Source: an uncultured Actinomycetes bacterium (GTDB lineage Bacteria > Actinomycetota > Thermoleophilia > Gaiellales > Gaiellaceae). From it: a stretch of DNA of 9,659 bases. Where the stretch lies: contig CAIYXH010000072.1 in the NCBI GenBank assembly GCA_903930195.1, forward strand, positions 1-9,659, in the 5' to 3' direction. The notes beneath the pieces are model-generated. The model made no database searches. It saw nothing but the letters and a program-made list of their open reading frames with translations, and had not been told where the DNA came from. Positions 1 to 6,856 of this stretch are shown piece after piece (within the stretch, counting starts at the first letter, position 1; each line of letters opens with the position of its first letter). The translations under genes were made by a program, and so were the position numbers.

Positions 1-1
1 C

Positions 2-589
2 TCCTCGCGGATCGCCGAGATGCTCGGCGTCTCGCGCGCCTCCGCCGGCGAGATGCTGAAGCGGCTCGAGGCCGACGGCCTGGTCGAGCGCGGCGAGCGC
101 AAGGAGGCGCTCCTCACTGAGACCGGCCGCGCACGCGCCGAGAAGGTCGTGCGCAAGCACCGGATCATCGAGCGCCTGCTGACCGACTTCATGGGCTATA
201 CGCCCGCCGAGTCGCACGTCCATGCCGACGAGCTCGGCGACACCTTCAGCGACGACATGATCGAGCGGATCGAGCTCAAGCTCGGCCACCCCGACCGCTG
301 CCCGCACGGCTGGCCGATCGACCCGGAGTTCGAGCACGCCGAGAACGGCGAGCTGGAGCCGCTCACGACGATCGACGCCGGCGCCACGGCGACGATCATC
401 CGCCTCGCCGAGCACGACGGCGACCTGCTGCACTGGTTCTACGACGAGGGTCTCGTCCCCGGCACCGTCGTCGCCGTCCAGGCGCACGAGCCCGCCGCCG
501 GCCAGCTCCGCGTCACCGCCGACAGCACGCCGATGGCGATCGGCGACAAGGCCGCCGCGGGGCTGTTCGTTCGGCGCGCGGCAGTCTAG
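2..589 (+). CDS. DtxR/MntR-family metal-dependent transcriptional repressor, 5' end missing
   Basis: The reading frame is open from base 2, so the first part of the gene lies outside the window and the ATG at 20 is only an internal methionine. The visible start, SSRIAEMLGVSRASAGEMLKR, is the recognition part of a winged helix-turn-helix. A dimerisation/metal-binding domain follows (counting from the Met at 20, about residues 40-105) with the family hallmark LGHPDRCPHGWPI at 88-100. A C-terminal FeoA/SH3-like domain spans about 113-186 (IDAGATATIIRLAEHDG, then EGLVPGT). Family members bind Fe2+ or Mn2+ in the cytoplasm and repress metal-uptake genes. The stretch HVHADELGD (66-74) sits where the classic DtxR ligand segment ends in Glu-His, and here that pair appears to be Gly-Asp, so the metal specificity is uncertain. 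The gene converges on metK. Its TAG stop lies inside the left arm of the 586-735 repeat. The family call is firm; the regulon and metal are unknown. Confidence 0.9.
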   Translation, partial: SSRIAEMLGVSRASAGEMLKRLEADGLVERGERKEALLTETGRARAEKVVRKHRIIERLLTDFMGYTPAESHVHADELGDTFSDDMIERIELKLGHPDRCPHGWPIDPEFEHAENGELEPLTTIDAGATATIIRLAEHDGDLLHWFYDEGLVPGTVVAVQAHEPAAGQLRVTADSTPMAIGDKAAAGLFVRRAAV

Positions 590-735
590 GGACTGGCCCG
601 GGCTTTAGGGGCCTGTCCCGACTGAGACGCTGCAGCTCGGAGCGGCGCCAAGGTCGAACACGGGCCAGGCCCCTCCAGGGCCAGGCCCTTAGAGGTCACC
701 GCCCAGACAGGTCGAACGTCGGGGACAGTCCCTAG
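586..735. repeat. 150-bp inverted-repeat element (MITE/REP-like) filling the dtxR-metK gap
   Basis: The outermost 10 bases, CTAGGGACTG at 586-595, are repeated exactly in inverted orientation at 726-735; the match extends to 15 of 18 (586-603 against 718-735). Inside are five 11-bp cores of the form GGGNC(A/T)GNCCC at 590-600, 609-619, 662-672, 678-688 and 722-732. The last three are perfect odd-centred palindromes and the first two have one mismatched pair each. The two left cores read CTG in the centre and the three right cores read CAG, so the whole unit is roughly mirror-symmetric. A 9-bp direct repeat AGGTCGAAC also occurs at 651-659 and 709-717. The element contains the TAG stop codons of both convergent genes. 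No ORF lies within it. It could be a small non-autonomous mobile element, a dispersed intergenic repeat or a complex bidirectional terminator; the sequence alone does not decide. Confidence 0.6.
607..674. terminator. Possible bidirectional terminator hairpin between convergent dtxR and metK
   Basis: Arms 607-620 and 661-674 are complementary at 13 of 14 positions and very GC-rich, separated by a 40-base loop. They lie inside the larger 586-735 inverted repeat, whose outer arms could pair around them. The position just past the stop codons of two converging genes suits a shared terminator. There is no T-run on either side, so it would not be a classic intrinsic terminator. The hairpin is seen; the termination role is inferred from position. 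Confidence 0.35.
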
Positions 736-1979
736 ACCGTCGCCGGAGCGCCGAGACCGGCAGCCGCCCTGAGGGCGTCCGCCTTGTCCGTGCGCTCCCA
801 GGTGAAGCCGTCGCCCTCGCGGCCGAAGTGGCCGTAGGCGGCCGTCGGCACGTAGATCGGCCGGCGCAGGTCGAGATCGCGGACGATCGCGCCGGGGCGC
901 AGGTCGAAGTGCTCGCGGACGAGCGCCTCGATCGTCGTGACCGGGATCACCTCGGTGCCGAAGCAGTCGACGAGGATCGAGAACGGATGCGCGACGCCGA
1001 TCGCGTAGGCGACCTGGATCTGGCAGCGGTCGGCGAGACCGGCAGCCACGACGTTCTTCGCGACCCAGCGCGCCGCGTAGGCGGCGGAACGGTCGACCTT
1101 GGTCGGATCCTTGCCGGAGAAGGCGCCGCCGCCATGCGGGGCCGCGCCGCCGTAGGTGTCGACGATGATCTTGCGACCGGTGAGGCCGGCGTCGCCCATC
1201 GGGCCACCGATCACGAACTTGCCGGTCGGGTTGACGTAGACGAAGTCCTTCTCGCGCAGGCGGCGCTCCTCGTAGAGCTCGCCCGGCAGCACCGGCTGGA
1301 TCACGTGCTCGATCAGGTCGGTGCGAAGCCGGTCGGGGATATCGACACCCTCGCGATGCTGGCTGGAGATCAGGACGCGCTCGATCTCGACGGGTGTCTG
1401 ACGACCGGCCTCGTCGACCTCGTAGCGGACGGTGACCTGCGTCTTCCCGTCCGGGCGCAGGTACGGCAGCACGCCACTCTTCCGGACTTCGGCGAGGCGG
1501 CGGGCGAGCTTGTGCGCGAGCGTGATCGGCAGCGGCATCAGCTCGGCGGTCTCGCGCGTCGCGTAGCCGAACATCAAGCCCTGGTCGCCGGCGCCGAGGC
1601 GGTCGAGCGGATCGGTGTCACCGGCGTCGTTCTGCACCTCGAAGGCCTCGTCGACGCCCTGCGCGATGTCAGGCGACTGCTCGTCGAGCGCGACCATCAC
1701 GGCGCAGGTCTGCGCGTCGAAGCCGTACTTGGCGCGGGTGTAGCCGATCTCGGTGATCCGCTCGCGCACGAGGCGCGGGATGTCGACGTACGTCGAGGTG
1801 GTGATCTCGCCCGCGACGACGACGAGGCCGGTGGTCACGAGCGTCTCGCACGCGACGCGCCCCATAGGGTCGGCGGCGAGGACGGCGTCGAGGACCGAGT
1901 CGGAGACCTGATCGGCGACCTTGTCCGGATGTCCCTCGGTGACGGACTCGGAGGTGAAGGAGAACGAGCGGGCAGTCAT
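732..1979 (-). CDS. metK: S-adenosylmethionine synthetase (methionine adenosyltransferase)
   Basis: Makes S-adenosylmethionine from ATP and methionine with release of phosphate and diphosphate; cytoplasmic, normally a homotetramer needing Mg2+ and K+. The 415-residue product has the usual three-domain length for the bacterial family. Visible signatures are EGHPDK (15-20) near the N-terminus, GAGDQGLMFGYA (129-140), and the glycine-rich P-loop-like GGGAFSGKDPTKVDRSAAY (283-301) containing conserved Lys and Asp residues of the active site. The start is an ATG at 1979-1977, which gives the typical N-terminal SFTSESVTEGHPDK. It is the last gene of the minus-strand operon, 18 bp after gpsA, and the only junction in the operon with a real spacer. 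No strong Shine-Dalgarno sequence is visible. Its TAG stop sits inside the right arm of the 586-735 repeat. Identification is secure. Confidence 0.98.
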   Translation of the reverse strand: MTARSFSFTSESVTEGHPDKVADQVSDSVLDAVLAADPMGRVACETLVTTGLVVVAGEITTSTYVDIPRLVRERITEIGYTRAKYGFDAQTCAVMVALDEQSPDIAQGVDEAFEVQNDAGDTDPLDRLGAGDQGLMFGYATRETAELMPLPITLAHKLARRLAEVRKSGVLPYLRPDGKTQVTVRYEVDEAGRQTPVEIERVLISSQHREGVDIPDRLRTDLIEHVIQPVLPGELYEERRLREKDFVYVNPTGKFVIGGPMGDAGLTGRKIIVDTYGGAAPHGGGAFSGKDPTKVDRSAAYAARWVAKNVVAAGLADRCQIQVAYAIGVAHPFSILVDCFGTEVIPVTTIEALVREHFDLRPGAIVRDLDLRRPIYVPTAAYGHFGREGDGFTWERTDKADALRAAAGLGAPATV

Positions 1980-1997
1980 GGGGCGAAACCCTACCGG

Positions 1998-2954
1998 CTA
2001 CTCGTCGGTCGGAGCGCGCTGCATCAGCTCGGCCGCGAGCTCGTGCAGCGGGCGGCCGTCGAGCACCGAACAGACACCCTCGGTGACGGGCATCTCGACG
2101 CCGTGTCGGTGCGCAAGCTCGCGCAGCACCGGCGCCGTCGTGAGCCCTTCGACGGTCTGGTCGATCTCCGCGAGCGTCTCCTCCTGCGTGCGGCCGCGTG
2201 CCATCAGCTCGCCGGCGCGGCGGTTGCGTCCGCTCGGATGCCAGCAGGTGACGACGAGGTCACCCATGCCGGCGAGGCCGAAGAACGTCTCGGAGCTTGC
2301 CCCCAGGCACTCGCCGAGCCGCGCCATCTCGACAAGGCCGCGGGTGATCAGCGCTGCCTTGAGGTTGTCGCCCAGCTCGAGCCCGTCGACGGCGCCGGCC
2401 GCAAGGGCGATCACGTTCTTCGCAGCGGCGCAGAGCTCGACGCCGACCAGATCGTCGTTGAGGTAGATCCGGAAGAGCCGGGAGTTGAGCCAGTCCTGGA
2501 GGTTGTCGGCGAGCTCCGCGTCCTCGCTCGAGATCACCGACACACCCGGCAGGCCGGCCGCGACCTCCTCGGCCATGTTCGGGCCGGTGAGCACCGCGAC
2601 CTTGCGGCCGCGCACGAGCGTCGAGAGCCGCGCTCCGGTCGCCGGGTCCAGGCCCTTCGTCAGGCTCAACACGGGCGCGTCACCCGCGATGCCGCCGACG
2701 ACCGGGCCGAAGGCATGGCTCGGCACGGCCACGACGACGAGGTCGGCACCTTCGCTCGGCGCCTCGGCCAGCGTCGAGGCGCCCACCCCGGCCAGGTCGA
2801 GCTCCTGCTGGTAGCGCGGGTTGCGACCCGTGGTCCGGATTGCGTCGACGTCGGCCTGGTCGCGGAGCGCGAGCGTGACCTCGTGCCCCCGGTCGGCGAG
2901 GATCCGGGCGAAGCTCGTCCCCCACGAGCCGCCGCCGACGACGACTGCCCTCAC
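1998..2954 (-). CDS. gpsA: NAD(P)-dependent glycerol-3-phosphate dehydrogenase
   Basis: Reduces dihydroxyacetone phosphate to sn-glycerol-3-phosphate, the backbone precursor of phospholipids; cytoplasmic. I place the start at the GTG at 2954-2952, which overlaps the TGA of der as GTGA and puts the dinucleotide fold right at the N-terminus (VRAVVVGGGSWGTSFA). This gives 318 residues, about the family norm. Motifs in order: GGGSWG (7-12) for NAD(P) binding; SLTKGL (97-102); LTGPNMAEEV (122-131); the catalytic lysine K179 in AAAKNVIALAAG; and GLAGMGDLVVTC (226-237), followed by GRNRRAG (242-248), where many homologues have SRNRR. The frame stays open upstream to 4115, but that part is antisense-free shadow of der in another frame and shows no family similarity. 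It lies in one operon with plsC, whose enzyme acts further along the same lipid pathway. No Shine-Dalgarno sequence is evident, so translational coupling to der is likely. Confidence 0.96.
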   Translation of the reverse strand: MRAVVVGGGSWGTSFARILADRGHEVTLALRDQADVDAIRTTGRNPRYQQELDLAGVGASTLAEAPSEGADLVVVAVPSHAFGPVVGGIAGDAPVLSLTKGLDPATGARLSTLVRGRKVAVLTGPNMAEEVAAGLPGVSVISSEDAELADNLQDWLNSRLFRIYLNDDLVGVELCAAAKNVIALAAGAVDGLELGDNLKAALITRGLVEMARLGECLGASSETFFGLAGMGDLVVTCWHPSGRNRRAGELMARGRTQEETLAEIDQTVEGLTTAPVLRELAHRHGVEMPVTEGVCSVLDGRPLHELAAELMQRAPTDE

Positions 2955-4282
2955 GAGCGGCGCCGGAAGTCGATCGCGACGGGCACGCCCTCGAGCTCGA
3001 AGCGGTCGCGGATCTGATTCTCGACCCAGTAGCCGTAGTCGCGGGTGATCAGGCTCGTGTCGTTGACCGTGATCCGGATCCGCGGCGGGCGCGTCGAGAC
3101 CTGGGCGCCGTAGAGCATGTTGAGGCGCTTCTGGCCCTTGGACGGCGGCTGGCGCGACTCCTTCAGCTCGACGAGGAACCTGTTGAGCTCCGGCGTCGGG
3201 ATGCGGCCGGCGTGCTTGTCGTAGAGCGTCGCGACGACCTCGAGCAGACGGGTGACGCCGCGGCCGCTCTCCGCCGAGGTCGTGATGAACGGCGGACGCT
3301 GGCGCAGGCGGCGCTGGAGCTCGGGCCGCACGTCCTCGATCGTGACCTCGGAGATGTCCCACTTGGAGAGGACGACGAGCGTCGAGCACTGCGACTTCCG
3401 TGCGATGTCCGCGGCGTTCAGGTCGCCTTCGACGATCCCCTGAGAGGCGTCGATCAGGACGAGCGCGACGTCCGCACGCTTGGCGGCTTCGAGCGCGCGC
3501 AGCTCCGAGTAGTAGTCGATGCCCTGGCGCTGCTTGCGCTTGCGGCGCAGCCCGGCCGTGTCGACGAGGACGAACGTCCGCCCGTCGCGTTCGACGACGG
3601 TGTCGATCGCGTCGCGCGTCGTGCCCGGGATCTCCGAGACGATCGAGCGCTCGCTGCCGATGAGCTTGTTGAAGAGCGACGACTTGCCGACGTTCGGGCG
3701 GCCGAGGATCGCGACGCGGATCGCCTCGTCGGTGGGCGCCACGCGGCCGGAGCCGACCTCTTCGAGCCGGGCGACGATCAGGTCGAGCAGGTCGCCGGAG
3801 CCCAGGCCGTGCAGGCCGGAGAGCGGGAACGGGTCGCCGAAGCCGAAGCGGTGGAACTCGAGCGCGAGGGCCTCCTGGCTGGGGTCGTCGATCTTGTTCG
3901 CGATCACCATCACCGGGGTGTGCGAGAGCCGCAGGATCTCGGCGAGCTCCTCGTCGCCGGGCGTGATCCCCGCCTTCGCGTCGACGACGAAGAGGACGAG
4001 GTCGGCGTCGGCGACGGCGACGCGCGCCTGGTCGGCGATCGAGCGGGTGATCGAGTCGCTCGCGGCGATGTCGACACCGCCCGTGTCGACGAGCAGGAAC
4101 TTGCTGCCCGACCACTCGCAGATCAGCTCCTTGCGGTCGCGCGTCGTGCCCTGGGTCTCGTGGACGACGGCGGCGCGGGACGCGGTGAGCCGGTTGATCA
4201 GCGTCGACTTGCCGACGTTCGGGAAGCCGACGATCGCCACGGTCCCGAGCAGGTGCTCGGGTTCTGTCGTGAGCTCGCTCAT
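2951..4282 (-). CDS. der: Ribosome-biogenesis GTPase Der (EngA)
   Basis: Essential GTPase with two tandem G domains and a C-terminal KH-like domain that acts in late assembly of the 50S ribosomal subunit. In the 443-residue product, the first G domain shows GFPNVGKS (19-26), GTTRD (45-49), DTGG (66-69) and NKID (129-132). The second shows GRPNVGKS (194-201), GTTRD (220-224), DTAG (241-244) and SKWD (306-309). The KH-like part covers roughly 358-443 and ends ITRDYGYWVENQIRDRFELEGVPVAIDFRRRS-like sequence typical of the family. The oddity is SKWD, where Der proteins normally have NKWD; the Ser codon is TCC and the surrounding frame is intact. The start is the ATG at 4282-4280, overlapping the plsC stop as ATGA, with only a weak, distant GAAGGGA upstream. 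Its 3' end overlaps gpsA by 4 nt. Identification is secure; the G4 change is real in this sequence, but its effect is unknown. Confidence 0.98.
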   Translation of the reverse strand: MSELTTEPEHLLGTVAIVGFPNVGKSTLINRLTASRAAVVHETQGTTRDRKELICEWSGSKFLLVDTGGVDIAASDSITRSIADQARVAVADADLVLFVVDAKAGITPGDEELAEILRLSHTPVMVIANKIDDPSQEALALEFHRFGFGDPFPLSGLHGLGSGDLLDLIVARLEEVGSGRVAPTDEAIRVAILGRPNVGKSSLFNKLIGSERSIVSEIPGTTRDAIDTVVERDGRTFVLVDTAGLRRKRKQRQGIDYYSELRALEAAKRADVALVLIDASQGIVEGDLNAADIARKSQCSTLVVLSKWDISEVTIEDVRPELQRRLRQRPPFITTSAESGRGVTRLLEVVATLYDKHAGRIPTPELNRFLVELKESRQPPSKGQKRLNMLYGAQVSTRPPRIRITVNDTSLITRDYGYWVENQIRDRFELEGVPVAIDFRRRS

Positions 4283-4929
4283 AGTGGCGGGGTCAGTCCC
4301 TTCGGGCGGCCCTGGGCGTGAACCTCGGCCAGCCAGTCGTAGAGCACGTTGATGCGGCGCTCGAGCTCTTCGCTCGCCGCCTTATAGGCCTGCCCGCCTT
4401 TGCCGTAGCCGTCGAGCAGGAACGGCTCGCCGACGGCCAGCGAGCAAGGGGCGCGGTTCGTCAGCGTCCAGAACTGGGTGCCGTAGATGCCGATCGGGAC
4501 GACCGGCACGTTCTCGGAGATCGCGACCATCGCGGCACCGGGTTGCGCCTTGCCCGGGCGGCCCGACTTCTGGCGCGTGCCCTCGACGAAGACGCCGATC
4601 GAGCGGCCCTCACGGACGAGCTCACGCATCTTCCGGACGGCGTCGCGGTCGGACTCGCCCCGGCGGATCGCGACGATCCCGTGCGCCTGCAGGTACGCGC
4701 CGACGAGTGGCACGCCGCGCAACTCGACCTTCGCGATGTAGTTGATGTCCCGCGGCGAGAGCGTCCCGGTGATGCCGATGTCCATCCAGGCAATGTGATT
4801 GAACGCGAGCACGCAGCCGCCCTCGAGCGGCCAGCGGTCGAGCCCGTAGCCGCGCGGCCGTGCCAGCACCCGGACGAGCGGGGCGATCCAGTGCCGCGAC
4901 AGCCACCACCAGCGTTCTTGAGACGCCAT
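4279..4929 (-). CDS. plsC: PlsC-family 1-acyl-glycerol-3-phosphate acyltransferase
   Basis: Probably transfers an acyl chain to lysophosphatidic acid to make phosphatidic acid at the inner face of the membrane. The 216-residue product carries the PlsC motifs in order: NHIAWMD (44-50), the catalytic HX4D; GIVAIRRGESD (84-94); VFVEGTRQKSG (113-123), the EGTR motif with Val where many homologues have Pro; and VPVVPIGI (141-148). The N-terminus (WWWLSRHWIAPLVRVLA) is hydrophobic and aromatic and may anchor it to the membrane, but I see no clear long transmembrane helix. The start is the ATG at 4929-4927, overlapping the cmk stop as ATGA, with a weak GGCGGAA a few bases upstream; the stop overlaps der as ATGA. 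The neighbour gpsA supplies the glycerol-3-phosphate backbone. The family is clear; the exact acyl acceptor is inferred, since relatives acylate other lipids. Confidence 0.9.
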   Translation of the reverse strand: MASQERWWWLSRHWIAPLVRVLARPRGYGLDRWPLEGGCVLAFNHIAWMDIGITGTLSPRDINYIAKVELRGVPLVGAYLQAHGIVAIRRGESDRDAVRKMRELVREGRSIGVFVEGTRQKSGRPGKAQPGAAMVAISENVPVVPIGIYGTQFWTLTNRAPCSLAVGEPFLLDGYGKGGQAYKAASEELERRINVLYDWLAEVHAQGRPKGLTPPL

Positions 4930-5567
4930 CAGCGTTCCGCCGGAATGCAGGCGCGGACAAGCTCCTCGATCCGCGCGACGACGCCTTCGATGGTGAGGTG
5001 GGTCGTGTCGATCTCCTCGGCATCCGCGGCGGGGCGCATCCGCGCCGCGTCGGACTCGTCGCGGAGCTTGAGGTCGGTGGCGAGCGCGTCGGCGCCGATC
5101 TCGGGCCGCTCGGCCTGCCGGCGGCCGGCGCGAATGGCCGGGTCGGCGACGAGGTAGACCTTCACCTCGGCGCCCGGCGCGACGACGGTGCCGATGTCGC
5201 GGCCCTCGATCACGACGTCGCCCTCGGAGCCGAGCTCGCGCTGGCGCTCGCGCATCACGTCCCGCACCTCGGCGTGGGCGGCGACGACGGGAACCATCCG
5301 GTCGACGCGCACCTGGCGGATCGCCGAGGTCACGTCGGAGCCGTCGATGAAGACGCGGCCGGCGTCGTCGAACGAGACGGGGAACTCGCGCGCGAGGACG
5401 CCGAGACGGTCGCCCTCGTCGAGCGGGATCCCGCGCTGCAGCCCGAGCCAGGTGAGGCTCCGGTACATCGCGCCCGTGTCGAGGTAGCTGAAGCCGAGCC
5501 GCTCGGCGAGTGCGCGGGCAACGGTGCTCTTGCCGGCCCCGGCGGGGCCGTCGATGGCGACGATCAC
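4929..5567 (-). CDS. cmk: Cytidylate (CMP/dCMP) kinase
   Basis: Phosphorylates CMP and dCMP with ATP, recycling the CMP released by phospholipid synthesis and RNA turnover; cytoplasmic. The 212-residue length fits the bacterial family. Visible motifs are the P-loop GPAGAGKS (7-14), SYLDTGAMYR (27-36) in the nucleotide-binding region, IEGRDIGTVVAP (120-131), and the lid/C-terminal RDESDAARMRPAADA (169-183) with the Asp/Arg pattern seen in Cmk. The start is a GTG at 5567-5565, forming a GTGA overlap with the aroA stop. It has the best Shine-Dalgarno sequence in the operon (5577-5583). Its stop overlaps plsC as ATGA. aroA-cmk and cmk-plsC-der pairings are both common in bacteria, and here they are joined. 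Identification is secure. Confidence 0.97.
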   Translation of the reverse strand: MIVAIDGPAGAGKSTVARALAERLGFSYLDTGAMYRSLTWLGLQRGIPLDEGDRLGVLAREFPVSFDDAGRVFIDGSDVTSAIRQVRVDRMVPVVAAHAEVRDVMRERQRELGSEGDVVIEGRDIGTVVAPGAEVKVYLVADPAIRAGRRQAERPEIGADALATDLKLRDESDAARMRPAADAEEIDTTHLTIEGVVARIEELVRACIPAER

Positions 5568-6856
5568 TGGCTCACACCTTCCTGCTTGAGCGACTCGAGA
5601 AGGTCGAAGAAGCCGGGAAACGATATCGCCACGGACTCCGCCCCTTGGATCGTCACGCCTTCCGACGAGACGAGCCCGGCGATTGCGCCGAGCATCGCGA
5701 TGCGATGGTCGCCGGCGGCGTCGATCTTGCCGCCGCGCGGCCGTGCCGGGACGCCGCGGATCTTCCAGCCGTCGGGACGTGACTCGATCCGCACGCCGAT
5801 GGCCCTCAACGCGTCGGTGACGGTCTCGATCCGGTCGCTCTCCTTTGCCCGCAGCTCCTCGGCGCCGTTGACCCAGGTCGTGCCGCGCGCGAACGCACCG
5901 AGCAGCGCGACGAGCGGCAGCTCATCGACGAGCGTCGGCACCTCGGCGGCCTCGATCCGCGTCGCGGTGAGCGGCTGGGCCGAGACCTCGACCGAGCCGA
6001 TCAGCTCGCCGGCGATGCGGCGCTTGTCGAAGATCGCGACGCGGGCGCCCATCCGCTCGAGCACGTCGAGCAGCCCGACGCGCCGTGGGTTGAGGCCGAG
6101 ATCGTGGACGGTGACGCTCGAGCCGGGGATCAGCGCGGCGGCGACGAGGAAGGGCGCAGCCGAGGAGATGTCGCCGGGCACGAGCACCTCGGGCAGCGAG
6201 AGCCGTGTGGGCGCCTCGACCGAGACGAGCCCCGGGCGGCGAACGACCTTCGCACCCGCAGCCTCGAGCATCAGCTCGGTGTGGTCGCGCGTGGCGGTCG
6301 GCTCGATCACGGTGGTCGTCCCGGTGGCGCCGAGGCCGGCGAGCAGCACTGCCGACTTCACCTGGGCGCTCGCGACAGGAAGGGCGTACTCGATCCCGGT
6401 CAGGGCGGTGCCCTCGATCGTGAGGGGCAGCGTGCCGGTCTCGGTCTCGAGCCGGGCGCCCATCTCCGAGAGCGGCTTCGTGACTCTGCCCATCGGGCGA
6501 CCCGAGAGCGACTCGTCGCCGGTGAGGGTAAAGCGACCGTCATGGAACGCGAGGATCCCCGAGACGAGCCGCGCGAGCGTGCCGGCGTTGCCGCAGTCGA
6601 GCGGGCCGTCGGGGGCGCGGAGCCCGCGCAGGCCGACGCCGTGCACGACGAGCGTGTCGACGTCTTCCTCGACCACCTCCACGCCGAGCTGCCGCACGAC
6701 CCGCAGCGTCGACTCGGTGTCGCCGCCGCGGCCCCAGCGCGTGACGCGCGTCGTGCCTTCCGTGAGCGCGCCGATCAGCAGGGCGCGGTGCGAGACCGAC
6801 TTGTCGCCGGGCACGCCGATGTGGCCGTGCACCTGCGCGGCAGGCAGCTGCTTCAC
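5564..6856 (-). CDS. aroA: 3-phosphoshikimate 1-carboxyvinyltransferase (EPSP synthase)
   Basis: Joins shikimate-3-phosphate and phosphoenolpyruvate to give EPSP, the penultimate step to chorismate; cytoplasmic monomer with two domains. The 430-residue product shows PGDKSVSHRALL (16-27) with K19, S20 and R24 for substrate binding; GNAGTLARL (89-97) for the PEP site; SGRPMGRV (118-125); SAQVKSAVLLAGL (163-175); and RDHTELML (190-197). These are followed by D311 in VDELPLVALLGAFA, KESDR (338-342) and DHRIAM (383-388). RDHTE and SAQVK are traits of the class II (Gram-positive-like) enzymes, but the NxTR motif of that class appears as NPRR (256-259). Gly92 is kept in GNAGT. The start is a GTG at 6856-6854 overlapping the tyrA stop as GTGA; no Shine-Dalgarno is visible, so coupling to tyrA is likely. 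It sits between tyrA and cmk. Identification is secure; glyphosate behaviour cannot be read from the sequence. Confidence 0.97.
   Translation of the reverse strand: MKQLPAAQVHGHIGVPGDKSVSHRALLIGALTEGTTRVTRWGRGGDTESTLRVVRQLGVEVVEEDVDTLVVHGVGLRGLRAPDGPLDCGNAGTLARLVSGILAFHDGRFTLTGDESLSGRPMGRVTKPLSEMGARLETETGTLPLTIEGTALTGIEYALPVASAQVKSAVLLAGLGATGTTTVIEPTATRDHTELMLEAAGAKVVRRPGLVSVEAPTRLSLPEVLVPGDISSAAPFLVAAALIPGSSVTVHDLGLNPRRVGLLDVLERMGARVAIFDKRRIAGELIGSVEVSAQPLTATRIEAAEVPTLVDELPLVALLGAFARGTTWVNGAEELRAKESDRIETVTDALRAIGVRIESRPDGWKIRGVPARPRGGKIDAAGDHRIAMLGAIAGLVSSEGVTIQGAESVAISFPGFFDLLESLKQEGVSQ
5577..5583 (-). promoter_or_regulatory. Strong ribosome binding site of cmk, inside the aroA 3' end
   Basis: On the minus strand this reads AGGAAGG, followed by 9 bases and then the GTG start of cmk at 5567. 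It lies within the last codons of aroA. It supports the GTG start and suggests that cmk can recruit ribosomes on its own as well as by coupling to aroA; most other genes of the operon lack a site this good. Confidence 0.75.

Noticed and set aside
590..731. CRISPR array or small RNA gene in the repeat region
   Set aside because: Core spacing is irregular (16 to 53 bp between centres), the orientation inverts midway, and no promoter-like box was found, so neither call can be supported.
586..735. Operator for the adjacent DtxR-family repressor
   Set aside because: The GGGNCWGNCCC cores do not resemble the AT-rich TTAGG-type palindromes bound by DtxR/IdeR. The site lies downstream of both genes, not in a promoter.
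828..3017. 729-codon plus-strand open frame opposite metK and gpsA
   Set aside because: The composition is dominated by Arg, Asp, Ala, Gly and Val in a monotonous pattern with no recognisable domain. It is the antisense shadow of two certain genes, expected at this GC content.
1998..4115. A possible 705-residue Der-GpsA fusion
   Set aside because: Only the part from 2954 downward resembles GpsA. The upstream part is an off-frame reading of der, which has its own intact frame and stop.
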